Part shown: one piece after another, positions 1 through 11,323 of the stretch
How positions within the stretch are numbered: the stretch's first letter is position 1
How the letters are laid out: each line of letters begins with the position of its first letter
NCBI RefSeq assembly: GCF_047495875.1
Contig: NC_092471.1
Coordinates: forward strand, 20,176,501-20,240,500
Source of the DNA: Pithys albifrons albifrons
Taxonomy: Eukaryota; Chordata; Aves; Passeriformes; Thamnophilidae
Direction: 5' to 3'
DNA: 64,000 nucleotides
Translations under genes and position numbers: made by a program
Notes under the pieces: model-generated
What the model saw: the letters and a program-made list of their open reading frames with translations, nothing else
The model's database searches: none
Told to the model about the DNA's origin: nothing

Positions 1-1127
1 GGAATCTATTTCTGAAGCCCAGAAAGAAAACTGAAAATAAGGACACACTTACTTTGTTTAAAGGGGCTTGTTTAACTTGTGGACAGAAGCTTCTACTTAA
101 AAGAACAAGAGTAAAACCAAAAACATCTATAGCAACTTTAGGATATCACAGAACAAAATAACTTCAGGATGTCACAAAACCTGCCTGTAAGCAGATTTTT
201 GGTTATTTAGGTTTTTTCAGTGTAATTCTACAAGAAATTCGTTCCAAACTTTTAGCTACAAGGGTTCTGCCATGAGGGATGCCAGGGAAGAAATTTAGCT
301 TATTATTTTCCTCTGGGAATCCAAACACTGTATTTTTTATTTTCTGTGCCTTAAATATTCATCCAGGTACACCACTTGGGATACTCTGTGTAATTTTACC
401 CAAGTGGATGATGAGTGCAGCCACCTAAGTGGCTGTTGGGGGGCATGGCCTGTGTTTCTGTGCACCAAGTGCTGGCAAAGATGAGCACACAAACCTTAGC
501 ACATTAAGTTTGATAATCAGCCTGAAGTTGCTTGCATTATTTGGGTAAAGTAAACAATAAATACATGGCAGAGGAACTGGACACCACACACAGATCATTG
601 TGATGGAGTGAATGCCCCTTGATTACACACCACACACAGTTCATATGGAGTTAAAGCTACGTACAGTTGGTTAAATTGAGCCTCACACTGCAAATCCTCA
701 TTGGTTATAATCCACATCTCACAAGTCCAGTGTTTTGGTCAACTTATCCTGACTGTTTTCAAGAACATCCCCAGTGCTGTGAGAAACCTGAGGAGCTGAG
801 AGACCTCTAGGGAGTTGCTAACCCCTCCAAGCAGCTGGGACTTTGTTTATTCTTAGCTGCCTTCAGTCTCACAGAGTGGATGTATAGACTAGAATTGCTC
901 ATCCTTGATTTGGGCACACTAAGTACTACTTGGGACTTTCTTCACTGAAGTTATCTATTATGATGAATAAAGGAGAGCTGATTATAAAGATATTTTAGTG
1001 CTAGCTCAGTGATAAAAGGCTAGATACCAGTCAGCTTCCTGAGGGACAGAAAGGAACAAAAGAAGGTGCAGAATCTCTCTGTATAGGCCCTTTTGATTCT
1101 AGAATGAAACTCCTGATGCATCATTAG
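1..1127. other. AT-rich sequence, no gene recognised
   Basis: I see no exon, long open frame or clear repeat edge on either strand. It is probably intron of the minus-strand RPGRIP1-family gene whose exon lies at 2052-2196, because that gene must continue to the left. Confidence 0.4.
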
Positions 1128-1739
1128 TGTCCTAGTTCAGCAGGAGGGACCAGCTAACCCTGTGTGGGGTGATCAAAGCTGTGTGTTCTACCCCCTCTAT
1201 TCATTCCCCAAGGTCAATGGGCCATTGGCAGCAGCTGCCCAGGGAGTCATTGGCACCTTCACACCCAGCCTGAGGGGGCGGAGCTGCTCATGGGCCATCA
1301 ACAGTTCAACACTCCCTGGCTCCCAGAGTTAATCACCCATTGGGTGAGTCCCCGCCCAGGGGGAGGGACTGGGTGCTCCCTGAGGGTACAGAAGTGGTGG
1401 GTAAGAAGACTTGGGATCCAGAGGAGCAGCAGGACCTTGACAGGAGGAGATCCCCGCTCTCACCCAGACCACAGCCCTCACCTGCACCAACAGGCTTTTC
1501 ACTTCCTTTTGCTCTGGACTGGGGGGAGCCACAGGGGTCTCAGCACAAGGGCAAACAAACCCCCTTGGGTTTGTGCCCCAGGACACTGGGTTATACTGCT
1601 GGGGTTTTGTGAGTTGAAAGCAATTTCCCTTTTGTGTCAGTGTTTTTATTGTAATATTATTATTAAATTTTAGCTCTGACTGATAATCTCTCTCGTGGTG
1701 AGTTCATTTCCCCTGCTGGTTCACCTTTAAACCAGCACA
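1128..1739 (+). mobile_element. Solo LTR of an endogenous retrovirus with 5-bp target duplication
   Basis: The 612-bp element begins TGTCCTAGTTCAG and ends CCAGCACA, so it has TG...CA termini. It is flanked on both sides by the exact 5-bp direct repeat ATTAG (1123-1127 and 1740-1744). A polyadenylation-like ATTAAA lies near 1660, late in the element, which gives the plus orientation. No internal retroviral sequence is present, so it is a solo LTR. The 127- and 90-residue open frames inside it are incidental. A 5-bp duplication is common for ERVL-type elements; the exact family is not assigned. Confidence 0.85.
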
Positions 1740-1744
1740 ATTAG

Positions 1745-2051
1745 GCTTCTATAACCTCCTCAGGTCCCAGAACACCTGTTACATTTGTGCTCTGCCAGCA
1801 CAGCTGGGAACCCAAAGTACCAATTCTAAAGGAGGAGATAGCAGTGTACCCCTGTACATGGAGATCTACGAGGATCCACCACAAAAAGCATCTCACACAC
1901 TCAGAGACAACCAGAAATCAACACAAAAATGAATTCCGAGGCGCGATTTTTGCCACTGCATTAAAAAGTGCTCTGAGAGAAACCAGAATGATTTTTCATC
2001 TGTTGATAATGCCTTGAGGGGCAAAAAAGTCAAAAATCCTAAAGCCCATAC
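1745..2051. other. Intron sequence left of the RPGRIP1-family exon
   Basis: No conserved frame seen. On the minus strand it directly follows the splice donor of the 2052-2196 exon, so it is most likely intron. Confidence 0.45.
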
Positions 2052-2196
2052 CTTTTAATTTTTTCCTCTTGCTTGTTTGCATGCTGTTTGAGGAGGATGT
2101 GGTCATCACGGATCCGAAGGAATTTGTCTTCCAGTTCCTCTCGACTGATCCGGGCTATGGCTTGTCGAGCTTTCACATTCTGTGTGGTTGAGGATT
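2052..2196 (-). CDS. Internal coding exon of an RPGRIP1/RPGRIP1L-family ciliary protein (partial gene)
   Basis: Read on the minus strand, the exon starts after a TAG acceptor (2199-2197) and ends at an AAAAG/GTATGG donor (GT at 2051-2050). It is 145 nt with split codons at both ends. The 47 complete codons include [29 protein letters not shown] and [11 protein letters not shown]. This matches the N-terminal coiled-coil start of RPGRIP1L, where human has RQAVSRVSREELED and ILLKQHARKQEDKIKR, and more weakly RPGRIP1. These are transition-zone or photoreceptor ciliary scaffolds. There is no stop or frameshift, so the gene is probably live, with downstream exons beyond position 1. The exon favours RPGRIP1L by identity, but no FTO exon was seen to the right, where FTO normally sits head-to-head with RPGRIP1L; RPGRIP1 is therefore also possible. 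Family assignment is firm, paralogue is not. Confidence 0.8.
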
Positions 2197-2220
2197 CTAC
2201 CAAACCAAGGCAACCTTAAA

Positions 2221-2921
2221 TTACCTTCAATACATCCAGTAACATATCACTCAAAATCTATTACCTTCAATACATCCAGTAACACATCACTCAAAATCTA
2301 TTACCTTTGATGCAGTGAGTGACCCCACCCTAAGCAGAACTCCGAGCCACGTTAGTGTAGGGTAAGATAAAAAGTAAAGGTCCTTTAATATCCCAGGCCT
2401 ACAGCCCACAGGAATACAGGATGACAGGCATGTGTGTCCCAGTTCTTGTTTCCATGGCTTTTATAATAAGATCCCTCCAATCATTGCTTTACACATTTCT
2501 CAGTCCAGCCCCAGTCCCACCCCTGGTCCAGCCCCCTGGAATTGGGTCTGGGGTCGTCAAGACCCTCTGTCTTCATCAGCTCTTCTTCCTCAGGCACACA
2601 AAGGTCTCTTGGAGTTCATCCAGTTCTGGCTTTTGGGTCACTCTGACCTGTGTTTATGTTTTGTTCTGTGGGCCTTCTGATATCCTTCAGCTCTACCTTG
2701 GAAAGGAGTCTAAACAAGATTAATTAACTAAAGGAATTTGAGCTCCCTGTTCTGGGACAGGGGTAGTGATAGAAAGGCATGAAACTTAAACTGTTAGAAA
2801 TATTAACCCTCTAAAAATCTACAACTACTGTGTTCCTAAAATCTACAAAATGTGAAAATCAGAACAAAAACCCCTTTGGCATCACCTTCAATACATTCAA
2901 TAACACATAACTCAAAATCTA
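2221..2921. repeat. 40-bp tandem repeat, third unit split by an LTR
   Basis: Units starting TTACCTTCAATACAT begin at 2221, 2261 and 2301. The third is interrupted after 2307 by an LTR (2308-2884) and resumes at 2885-2921. Removing the LTR and one copy of CCTT restores a 40-bp unit. It lies in the intron immediately upstream (minus strand) of the RPGRIP1-family exon. Confidence 0.85.
2308..2884 (-). mobile_element. Solo LTR, copy 1 (577 bp), 4-bp target duplication CCTT
   Basis: The termini are TGATGC...GCATCA, flanked by CCTT at 2304-2307 and 2885-2888. On the minus strand there is a TATA box (TATAAAAGCC, around 2455-2465) followed about 70 nt later by ATTAAA (near 2388-2393), the order expected for U3-R, so the element reads right to left. 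A nearly identical copy lies at 30189-30763. A 4-bp duplication suits a class I (gammaretrovirus-like) element. The 100-residue plus-strand frame inside is antisense and incidental. Confidence 0.85.
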
Positions 2922-3040
2922 TCTCATCATGAAATACTGCCAAAAAATCATGAAAATTTACAAATAATTTGGTATTTTACACTTTTAGCAGTCTGTTAAT
3001 TATTTTCAGATTTACTGGCATGTTAATCACTTTCTTATTC

Positions 3041-3150
3041 ACAGAATCCCAGACTATTCTGAGTTGGAAGGGACCCACAAGGATCATGGAGCCCAACTCT
3101 TAAGTCAAAGGCCCACACAGGGGATTGAACCCATGACCTTATTCCTTCCT
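3041..3150 (-). mobile_element. CR1 3'-end fragment
   Basis: The stretch contains the minus-strand CR1 end signature: a CACAGAATCCCAGA-like terminal repeat, GAGTTGGAAGGGACCC and GAGCCCAACTC. It is short and old. Confidence 0.7.
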
Positions 3151-3564
3151 CTTACAGACTAAAAAAACCCCAGTAGTTCAAATGATGCAGAAAACAAAAC
3201 AAAAAAGTGCCCAAAAAAACAAACCAAAAAAATTTTAAAATTACCTACTAGACAATGTAAAGGTAACAATTCAGCAAGGTACCAGGGATGGCCAAACATA
3301 CTTAAAAAATAAGATGAACATTACAGTGGAGATGCTTTGTAATCTGTTTCAAAGTCAACACAGTCTCTTGAAGCTTGAAAGGATCAACTCCTAAGTCTGA
3401 AAATTGACTCAGCCACAAGACCTGTAGTTCCATTCTAATAACAGCTGAGTAACATGTAAGAGTTGTGTTGTACTTTTGGTTTCCATTTTTTAAATGCATC
3501 TGTCCTTGATCTTAATTCAGGAAAAAAGTTTGTGACCTTAATTCAGAAAAAAGTTCTCTTTCCT
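3151..3564. other. AT-rich sequence, nothing recognised
   Basis: It contains A-rich stretches near 3190-3240. The 65-residue open frame has no recognisable domain. Confidence 0.4.
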
Positions 3565-4096
3565 TGTCGCAGGTTTGGCCTGGCTGTTGCCAACCCTGGA
3601 CTGGCCCCCCTTCCCCCTCCCAGAACCTTCCCAGCAAAGGAAAGGAAAAGAAAACCTGCAAAGAAATGCACTCTAAAGAAACTGAACTGAATAAAAAGAA
3701 TAAATTATATTTACTAACATTTACAAACCACACTGTATACACAATACATAGGATCCCACCCCCCAGGGGAGAGGGGAAGGGAGAAAAGGGGATTGATTAG
3801 CTGGAAAATAGGGAAGACACCAACCCAACCCAAAGAAACCAAATGAATCAAAACAAACACAATTAAAAACCTCAAGGAAGGGGAACAAGAATGAAACAAT
3901 CTCACCCAGGACAGGAGAAACACCAGGGACCGGAGGGACCAGACTTCCACCACCTCCCTCCAGCTCCTCAGCCAAGGAAGGGAAGAAGCAGCCACCCAAA
4001 CCACTCCCCCACTGCTAGGTGGAAGACACCTGTGGAATACTTGTACCTTCCTTAGATACAATGGTTACTGAGGAAGCCATGGGTCAAACCATTACA
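3565..4096 (-). mobile_element. Solo LTR (532 bp) with 5-bp target duplication TTCCT
   Basis: On the plus strand the element runs from TGTCGCAGG to CCATTACA, so the minus-strand LTR starts TGTAATGGTTTGACC. The flanks are exact: TTCCT at 3560-3564 and 4097-4101. A minus-strand AATAAA-type signal lies around 3690-3705. The 115- and 92-residue frames are incidental. Confidence 0.8.
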
Positions 4097-4101
4097 TTCC
4101 T

Positions 4102-5870
4102 TTAGGAAGGATGAACGTTATTGCTCAATGAGTTTTCCAGCTTTTAGCATCTCACAGCACCTCCTCTCTTGTAACAACCAACTAAATCGTAGGTCAGAGC
4201 ACCTTTCAGAATTCAACTGGAATTTGGAATGGCATTTGAACATCATTTTGAGTGGGAACATCAAAAACATCTTTAGAGAGAAACCAAAGAAGGCACTGAT
4301 CGAAGTCTGTGGCACAAACCTTGCAATGCCTCGATTCCAGCTGGAGTCAGCCCTGTCTCTCTCACAGCCAGGTCCCCCACAGTCTCCTCAGCTGAAACAG
4401 GCATGGCTGACCTGCCAACAACAAAACCCAAATGAAATCATTCTCCAGCTGCAGGTTAAAGTGTGAGACTAAAATGAATCACGACACATCATCTCAGACG
4501 ATGGCAAAAGTCGTGACAGATGCACTGAAAGGACTTCACTGTAAATGCTCAATTCAGTCACTCAGAGGACAATCTAAACTTCCAAGTTTAATGCTATGCC
4601 ACCTTTAATCCATATACAAAACACAGCTTTGTTCTTACCCAATAGCTCCAACTCTACATGTAGCATTATAGCTCTGCTGCCTTCAGAAAGCTTTGGGCTA
4701 AGGCCACATTTCCCAGTAGGGGTGGGAAGGGGACCTGGGGAGGTTTCTTTTGGTTTTTGATAGTTTGGGTTTTCTTTTACTGTATATTCATATTAAGACA
4801 GGTCAAAGCTTAAGGTATCAAGTAATGCCATCTTCTGTATGTTAAATGAGACTCTGAAACCAAAGTGCTGAGAGGTGTGGAGTCATTTCCACGTTGCCTG
4901 CCATTCTCTCAGTCCTCCTGCCATCACTGTCACACAAAAAGTTACATTTTAAAATAGAGACACTTCTATGAATGATTCTCATAAATACAAACATTTCTTT
5001 GTTGAGGCAACAGGAAGTTTAGTCACATGACAAAGTGAGATTTAGGAAAGTGTTAATGTGAGAAAGGATATTTGTTTCAGTGTAATATATGAAGATCCCT
5101 GTTAACAACTCCTGTTTCTTTCTTGTCTTCCAGTGCAGAAAATTAGATATTGGCCACAGATTCAAGTAATGCTGGAACAGCAACCCATGATAATTACACA
5201 TGGAGCCAAATCCAGCTGCTCAGTGTTCTCAGCTGGTCTTGTATTATCCTTACAAAGCCCTCAAAACCTTATGTAATGTGTTAAAAAAGCACTGTCTGCA
5301 GTCACTGACTTCACTCAGGGGAAGGTTCATTACTGTTGTCACTATTATATGTCACTGTACCAACATCACTGCAACAACTGAAATTAAATGCAAACCAAAA
5401 CCTTTCCCTCCAGATGATCAACCCAAATTTTGCTCATGAAGATGTTACCATTATATGTCTTTCCAAAAGGTGGTTTTCTTTGTCTTGACAAATAAAAAAT
5501 GACAAGGGTTTTTGGCAAATTTCAGAGATGTCAAGAGCTAAACAAATGTTTTACCAGTAAAACTGCACAGTGTTTGTGAACTATCAAAACCAAGCTTTAA
5601 AAACACCAACACAATAATAATAATAATCACAGGCAAACATTACTGGTTTTCACTATTTCCTTCTTGATTAAGAAACTTTGCTCTGGATATCTGCCTGTTC
5701 TCTTCAGTATGAAAAAAATCCATTTATTCAGAAACAAAGCCAAAACAACACATGCTTGTCTCTCAAATAAAACAAAGTATAATTAAGCAAGAGAGAAATT
5801 CGTGTTTCTGTCTGACCAGATCCACGTCATGCTGACCCTTAAAAACTTAAACCAGGTTTTATTTTAAAAT
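4102..5870. other. AT-rich sequence, no gene recognised
   Basis: Open frames here reach only about 110 residues, with no conserved motif and no convincing exon. It is probably intron or flank of the RPGRIP1-family gene. Confidence 0.4.
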
Positions 5871-6702
5871 CATAGAATCATAGAATTGATTGGGTTGGAA
5901 AAGACCTCTGAGAACATCAAGTCCAACCCTTGGTCCAACTCCAGGCCCTTTACCAGATCATGGCACTCAGTGCCACGGCCAAGCTCAGCTGAAAAACCTC
6001 CAGGGATGGGGAATGCACCCCCTCTCTGGGCAGCCCATTCCAATCCCTGAGCACTCTCTCTGCAAAGAATTTCTTTCTGCTCTCCAACTTCAATTTCCCC
6101 TGGCAGAGCTTGAGCCCATCGTGCCCCCTTGTCCTATTGCTGAGTGCCTGGGAGAAGAGACCAACCCCCACCTGGCCAGAACTTCCCTTCAGGCAGTTCC
6201 AGACAGTGCTGAGGTCACCTCTGAGCCTCCTCTTCTCCAGCCTGAACACCCCCAGCTCCCTCAGCCTCTCCCCACAGGGCTTGTGCTTTGTTGGGTTGGA
6301 AGAGACCTCTGAGATCACCAAGTCCAACTCTTGACCCAACCCTACTGTGATCACCAGCCCAGGGCACAGAGTGGGGCACAGAGTGGGGCACTCTGTGCCC
6401 TGGGCTGGTGATCACAGTGGGGTTGGATCAAGACATGTTGGATTCTCTGTCCCTGGAGGTGTTTCAGAGGACACTCAGAGCCACATCCAGTCCCTTCTCC
6501 AGCCTCGTTGCTCTTCTCTGGCCCCGCTCCAGCCCCTCAATCTCTTTCCTGACCTGAGGGGCCCAGAACTGAACACAACACTCCAGGTGTGGCCTCCCCA
6601 GTGCTGAGTCCAGGGGAAGGGTCACTGCCCTGGGCCTGCTGCCACCCCATTGCTGAGCCAGGCCAGGATGCCATTGGCCTTCTTGCCCACCTGGGCACAC
6701 TG
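5871..6702 (-). mobile_element. CR1 composite with internal foldback, copy 1
   Basis: It starts with CATAGAATCATAGAATTGATTGGGTTGG, the reverse complement of the CR1 3' terminus, and runs through CR1 3'-UTR sequence to about 6290. A second CR1 3'-end-like stretch follows, then an inverted repeat (6344-6372 against 6390-6418, 29-bp perfect arms), then CR1 body sequence to 6702. A near-identical composite lies at 11324-12145. Frames of 134-140 residues in it are shadows. Confidence 0.85.
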
Positions 6703-7679
6703 TTTCCCTTGCTAATCAAAAATTAGAGAAAAAACCTGCATGTATAAATGTCCTTATCTCTAGGAGTAACCTCTAAGAACCTCAAGTTAGGTATAAGCAA
6801 GAATTTTAGATATAGTTACTGAAGTTAAAGAGACTTTTAACCCTCTTCTATACTACAATACTTACAAAAGTGGTTCTTTCACACCTGCATCTGACAAATT
6901 ACTACAAAAATCTGCTTATGACTCTGCAGTGTTAGGCAAGACCAGACTGTAAATGAGGTGAATATTTAAAATTAGAGCCTCAAACTTGAGGTGCAAATTC
7001 CTATACAACTCACAGAAGTGAACTGTTGTCCCAGCATCATTTAAAAGTGGCAAAATTGAGGATGGATTACTTAAATTTTCAACACTTCTCAGCCAGTGGG
7101 GTCAGAAGGCACTTCCAGTGAAGGGAATTCTGGTGAAATGTTAAAAGCATTTAATTGTTTGAAAGTGGATTTAGAAACTCAGGAGTCTCAACCATGACCA
7201 AGATGATGCTTTTCTTATAAAATCCTGCCCCACTCCTCTGATAGAGAGAAAAAGAAAAAAAAAAGGAAGAAAAAGGAGGAGAAACCACCTGCCTACCTTG
7301 GCCTATCACAAAGTATTTCCAGCCTGAATTCTCTCTCATATTGAGTCCTTAAAAGATAAACATTTACTCCTATTTGCCTTGTCATCTAAAATAATCTCTT
7401 TAATTACTTAGGAGGAATACATACACATATAATCTTTCACACACCATCTTTCAAACATCACCTGCTGCAGTGTTGAGAGTTTTAGGAAGTGGAAAGGAAA
7501 AAAAAAAGATATTGGGAAACGAGATCACAACATTCTGCTGCAGTGCTAGGGAAGAATAAACACCTCTCGGACCTGTAAGACCTACTACAACACAGAGAAA
7601 TCAAAACAACCGTGTCTTGGCTTCAATATATTTCACAAGTGTTTTCCAAACTTCAGCCCCGATAGTTCCGACAACGCCT
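6703..7679. other. AT-rich sequence, no firm gene
   Basis: No gene is recognised. On the minus strand a short frame opening with ATG at 7339 ends at GGCCAAG/GTAGGC near 7290. Its splice phase would join the 2052-2196 exon, but its residues do not resemble the family, so it is left unannotated. Confidence 0.35.
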
Positions 7680-8195
7680 TACGGGGCCGGGAGGGAGGAC
7701 CAGGAGGGTCGGGAGGAAGGGCCGGGAAAGAGGACTGGGACAGAGGGTCGGGAGAGAGGGGAGGGACCGGGAGGGAGGACTGGGACGGAGGGTCGGGAAG
7801 GGCCGGGGAAGGAGGGTCGGGAAGGGCCGGGGAAGGAGGGTCGGGAAGGGCCGGGGAAGGAGGGTCGGGAAGGGCCGGGGAAGGAGGGTCGGGAAGGAGG
7901 GAAGACCAGAAGGGACGGGGAGGGAGGACTGGGACGGAGGGTCGGGAAGGGCCGGGGAAGGAGGGTCGGAAGGAGGGAAGACCGGGAAGAACCGGGTGGG
8001 AGGACCGGGAGGAACCGCGTGGGAGGACCGGGGGGAACCGGGTGGGAGGACCGGGGGGAACCGGGTGGGAGGACCGGGGGGAACCGGGTGGGAGGACCGG
8101 GGGGAACCGGGTGGGAGGACCGGGGGGAACCGGGTGGGAGGACCGGGGGGAACCGGGTGGGAGGACCGGGGGGAACCGGGTGGGAGGACAGGAAG
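7680..8195. repeat. GC-rich minisatellite, 24-bp units
   Basis: Two adjoining arrays are visible. One, about 7790-7980, is built on GGGTCGGGAAGGGCCGGGGA units. The other, about 8010-8190, has near-perfect 24-bp units of the type GGAGGACCGGGGGGAACC. The strong strand asymmetry (G-rich plus strand) creates the 238- to 356-residue open frames, which are not genes. Confidence 0.9.
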
Positions 8196-8249
8196 GCAAG
8201 GCTGGTAGGTCTGCTCCGGGCCGGGCCCTGCGCTGCCCGCAGCTCCCGC

Positions 8250-8850
8250 TCCAGCCCACCCGCCTTTCCACGTACAGAGCTGCAGCCACGGTGGCCTCCA
8301 GGGCTATTTGAACAAAGCGGCGAGGCACCTCTGTCCCTTCCCAGGGCACCCACCTGCGGGCGAGGAGGAGCCTCTCGGGTCTGACACCGCCTCTTCAGCA
8401 GCGACGCTGCGGGCCGGAGTGATGATGCGAACCAGGGCCAGCCCAGGGGAGGGACCGGCGCCGCATTCTGAGCAGCCCCAGCCGGGAGGAGCAGCCCCAG
8501 GCCCAGCCCCGGCCCGGCCCCAGGCCCGCCCAGGCCCTCCCTGGCCCCGGTTCCAGGCCCGCCCTCCCCCGGCCCCAGGCCCACCCAGCCCAGCCCAGCC
8601 CAGCCTCGGGCACGCACCCCAGGCCCTGCCGAGCCCCAGGCCCAGGCCCAGGCCCGCCCTGCCCCGGCTCCTCCCGCGGCCCGGGGCCCGGCCCCGGCCC
8701 ACCCTCCCAGCCTGGGGCCCCGCGCTCTCCCCGCTGGCTCTGCCAGCACCGGCGGGCCCGGGGTGGCAGCAGGAGCTGCGAGTTCATCTGCGGAATGTGC
8801 CGTGTGTCATGGTCATGGCCAGGCTTCACGGACACAGATTTGGGAAGCGC
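8250..8850. promoter_or_regulatory. CpG-rich block, candidate promoter of the RPGRIP1-family gene
   Basis: This GC/CpG-rich block ends the AT-rich left part of the window. On the minus strand a CCGCAG/GTGGGT splice-donor-like sequence lies near 8345-8358, which would suit a non-coding first exon of a leftward gene. About 8490-8740 is degenerate CCAGGCCC-type repeat. The promoter assignment is inference from position and composition only. Confidence 0.3.
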
Positions 8851-9610
8851 CTTCCCACGCCTGCTGCAAGCTGCTGGTGGCTAAAAAGGCGAATGTGGGA
8901 CAGGCAAGTCCTGTCGCCAAAGGCGCAGCAGAAAGTCTCCATAGGCGATACTGGCGAGGCCCAGCTCTGTCTGCGTTGTCTTTTCTCCTCCAGCCAACAT
9001 GCAGGTGTCGATTTGAACACACCTCTGGAGGCAGGTGTGTAATAAGTGATTACTATAAAATAAAATTTGTTTATTAAATAAAGTTGTTAGTTAAATAAAG
9101 CTTTGAATTAACCTGTAATTTTGAAAAGCCTAACTAGGATTTATAATTTACCAATCCTTAGCCGTTTTTAGAAACCTTCAACTGCAAAGCTTAACCACAA
9201 GACCATGTACTATGACTTAATGTCTCCTGTGATGCTTGATCAAGATATTTTGTAATGTTTGTTATAGTCCCTGAAATGTGCTGACATAATAAAAGCTAGT
9301 GAAGGTTGAAGTAGAGAAAAGCCAGAACCCAGGGGATTTTACTAAAAGCACCCAACTTTCCGGGGAGTCTCCAAGAGATAAGGTTTAATTTACGGAAGAT
9401 CGAACTCTCAGTGAAGTCATAATTAAAGGTCCATGTAGTGAACAGGTTAATGCCAAGAAAAAAGCCAGAGCACCATGTTTGGCAAGACCCACTGCAAGAA
9501 TCTGCAAGAATCAGCAAAATTAGACCGAGTTGAAAAGTTCATGAGGATGAAGAGCAAAAATACGACCACCACCAGATGAAGTAACAGGATCTCCCCTCCT
9601 AATATTCCTC
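8851..9610. other. Unassigned sequence, partly LTR-like
   Basis: 9040-9110 is AT-rich with several AATAAA signals. The rest up to 9610 has no recognised gene. It may be part of an older LTR element into which the 9611-10238 LTR inserted. Confidence 0.3.
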
Positions 9611-10238
9611 TGCCTTGGTTTGAGATAAGCAACTGCCAACCCCCCCAAGCACAGAGAGAAAAGCCTCCCTTCCTAACACCAGGGAAAGGGAGGAAAAGAG
9701 AGGGGAAAGAAAAAAAACACACTTCAAACTGCATTTATACTAAATCTACATATATTTTTCACAGAAAGAAAGAGACAATTAGAAGAGAGTACAAATATTC
9801 ACTCACACAAGTCTACAACAACAAGTTCCCCACCTCAACTTCTTAACGAACACACAAATTCTACTGTCCTAACTACACATTACTTAAGAAGAAGCTTATT
9901 CCCCAGGGAGACAAACCCAAGCAGAAAGGAGAGACCCAGAACAACACATTTTACTTTCCTGAGATACCCTGTGAGCCAGTGGTGGGCCTGGTCCTCTCCA
10001 TCCCCCCTGGGACAGCATCGTGTGTCCTCCCAAGAGGAGGCTGAGCAGCGACTGCCTTAACCACTCCCACACTGGTTCCTACTGCCCTGGAGATGATGTC
10101 ATAATGTGGGATGGAATACAAAGTTACTGGCTAGAAGAGGTCAGCTGTTGGCTCAGCCCAGCTCAAGTCAGCTGACAGCTTCAGCCTAGTCCAGACTTCA
10201 GAGCCCAAATCTAGGCCCACCTGGGTGAACCCATAACA
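9611..10238 (-). mobile_element. LTR, minus strand (about 628 bp)
   Basis: The right edge reads CCCATAACA, so the minus-strand LTR starts TGTTATGGGTTCACCC, a start typical of avian ERV LTRs. The left edge is placed at TGCCTTGGTTTGAG (9611). No exact target duplication was seen, so the edges are approximate. Confidence 0.6.
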
Positions 10239-10875
10239 TTCTCACAATGGACAGCTCCGCCCCAACTCCGCCTGCTGTGAATATTATAACTAGATATTGC
10301 AATCCTATAATCGTGCATGAATATGTAGGTAAAAATATTGTAATCCCGCACTAGAAATGTATAAATACTGGAGCTTCTCACTGTAGATTTTGGAGCTCTT
10401 TTGTCCGATACTAATCGGAGAGTTTCCCCAACCTTGTCTTAATAAATACCTTGCTGTTTATTGACTAAAACTTTGTCTCTAAAGAGTTTGTTCTGCCTTT
10501 TTGGGCATCAAGGTTATGTCAGAAATATAAACCAGGCACGTGCAAACAGTAGAGACGACCACCCTAAGACCACCTCAAGATCACCCAGCAGGAAGAAGAC
10601 CCCCCAGTAACGGGATAAAGGATGTGCAGAAGATCGGAGTGAGATCAAGTGGAAAGTCCCCGAATTTCCTAGAGCTGGGAGGATTGAAGAAAAAGAGGAA
10701 CTAACAGACATTATAACTTAAGGGAAAAATTTGTAATCCTTGCCAGCCTGAGGAGAAAGAGGAACTTCTCCCTGGTTGTGCCCAGCGTGTCTGCAGCACG
10801 CTGCTCTGCTCACCCTGCCTAATTAATAAATTGCTGCTGAAATTAAATTTTAAGTTTTGGCTCAAAAGTTCTGCC
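10239..10875 (+). mobile_element. LTR-like sequences, plus strand
   Basis: A TATAAATA box at 10360-10367 is followed by AATAAA at 10441-10446, the spacing of a retroviral U3-R-U5 unit. A second AATAAA at 10825-10830 with similar downstream sequence suggests another LTR piece. Termini are not resolved. Confidence 0.5.
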
Positions 10876-11323
10876 TGTTTACCTATAACAGGTATGTGCC
10901 TTTGCCTCTCTTTGGCCACATCACAAGGTGCCTGTTGGCCATGGGTAGCCAACGGGATGACGGGGTGATGCCAAAATTCTCGGTGAATTCCGAACCATAA
11001 AGAACTGCTGCAAGAGTTTTGCTCTGTTAAGCAGCAGTGATTTGTGGAAAGCAGACTCCATATCCAGTGAGGTTATAGACAGGTATGTTTATTCCAGTCC
11101 CAGGTGCACATCCAAAGACATGCACACCTGGTTTATGTGCAAGTAAGTTCTACATATTTATTATTTCTTCATGCATAAACATTATTTTCTTAGGGCAGGG
11201 TTATTATAATAAGTTTCAAGAACTGATTTTCATTTTCTCTGCCTCGTGCCACTCCTTCTTGCGCCTGTGCTTTTCCTCCTGGGAATTCGGGGCAGAGGTC
11301 TCTGGTGGTCTTTGGGGATGAAG
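10876..11323. other. Unassigned sequence between LTR and CR1
   Basis: No gene recognised. It contains short AT-rich stretches and a 78-residue frame with no known motif. Confidence 0.3.

Noticed and set aside
1290..1673. 127-residue frame
   Set aside because: It lies wholly inside a solo LTR with a clear target duplication.
7290..7339. Candidate upstream exon of the RPGRIP1-family gene, minus strand (MRENSGWKYF...)
   Set aside because: Splice phase fits, but the peptide has no resemblance to the family's N terminus and the donor GTAGGC is mediocre; probably chance.
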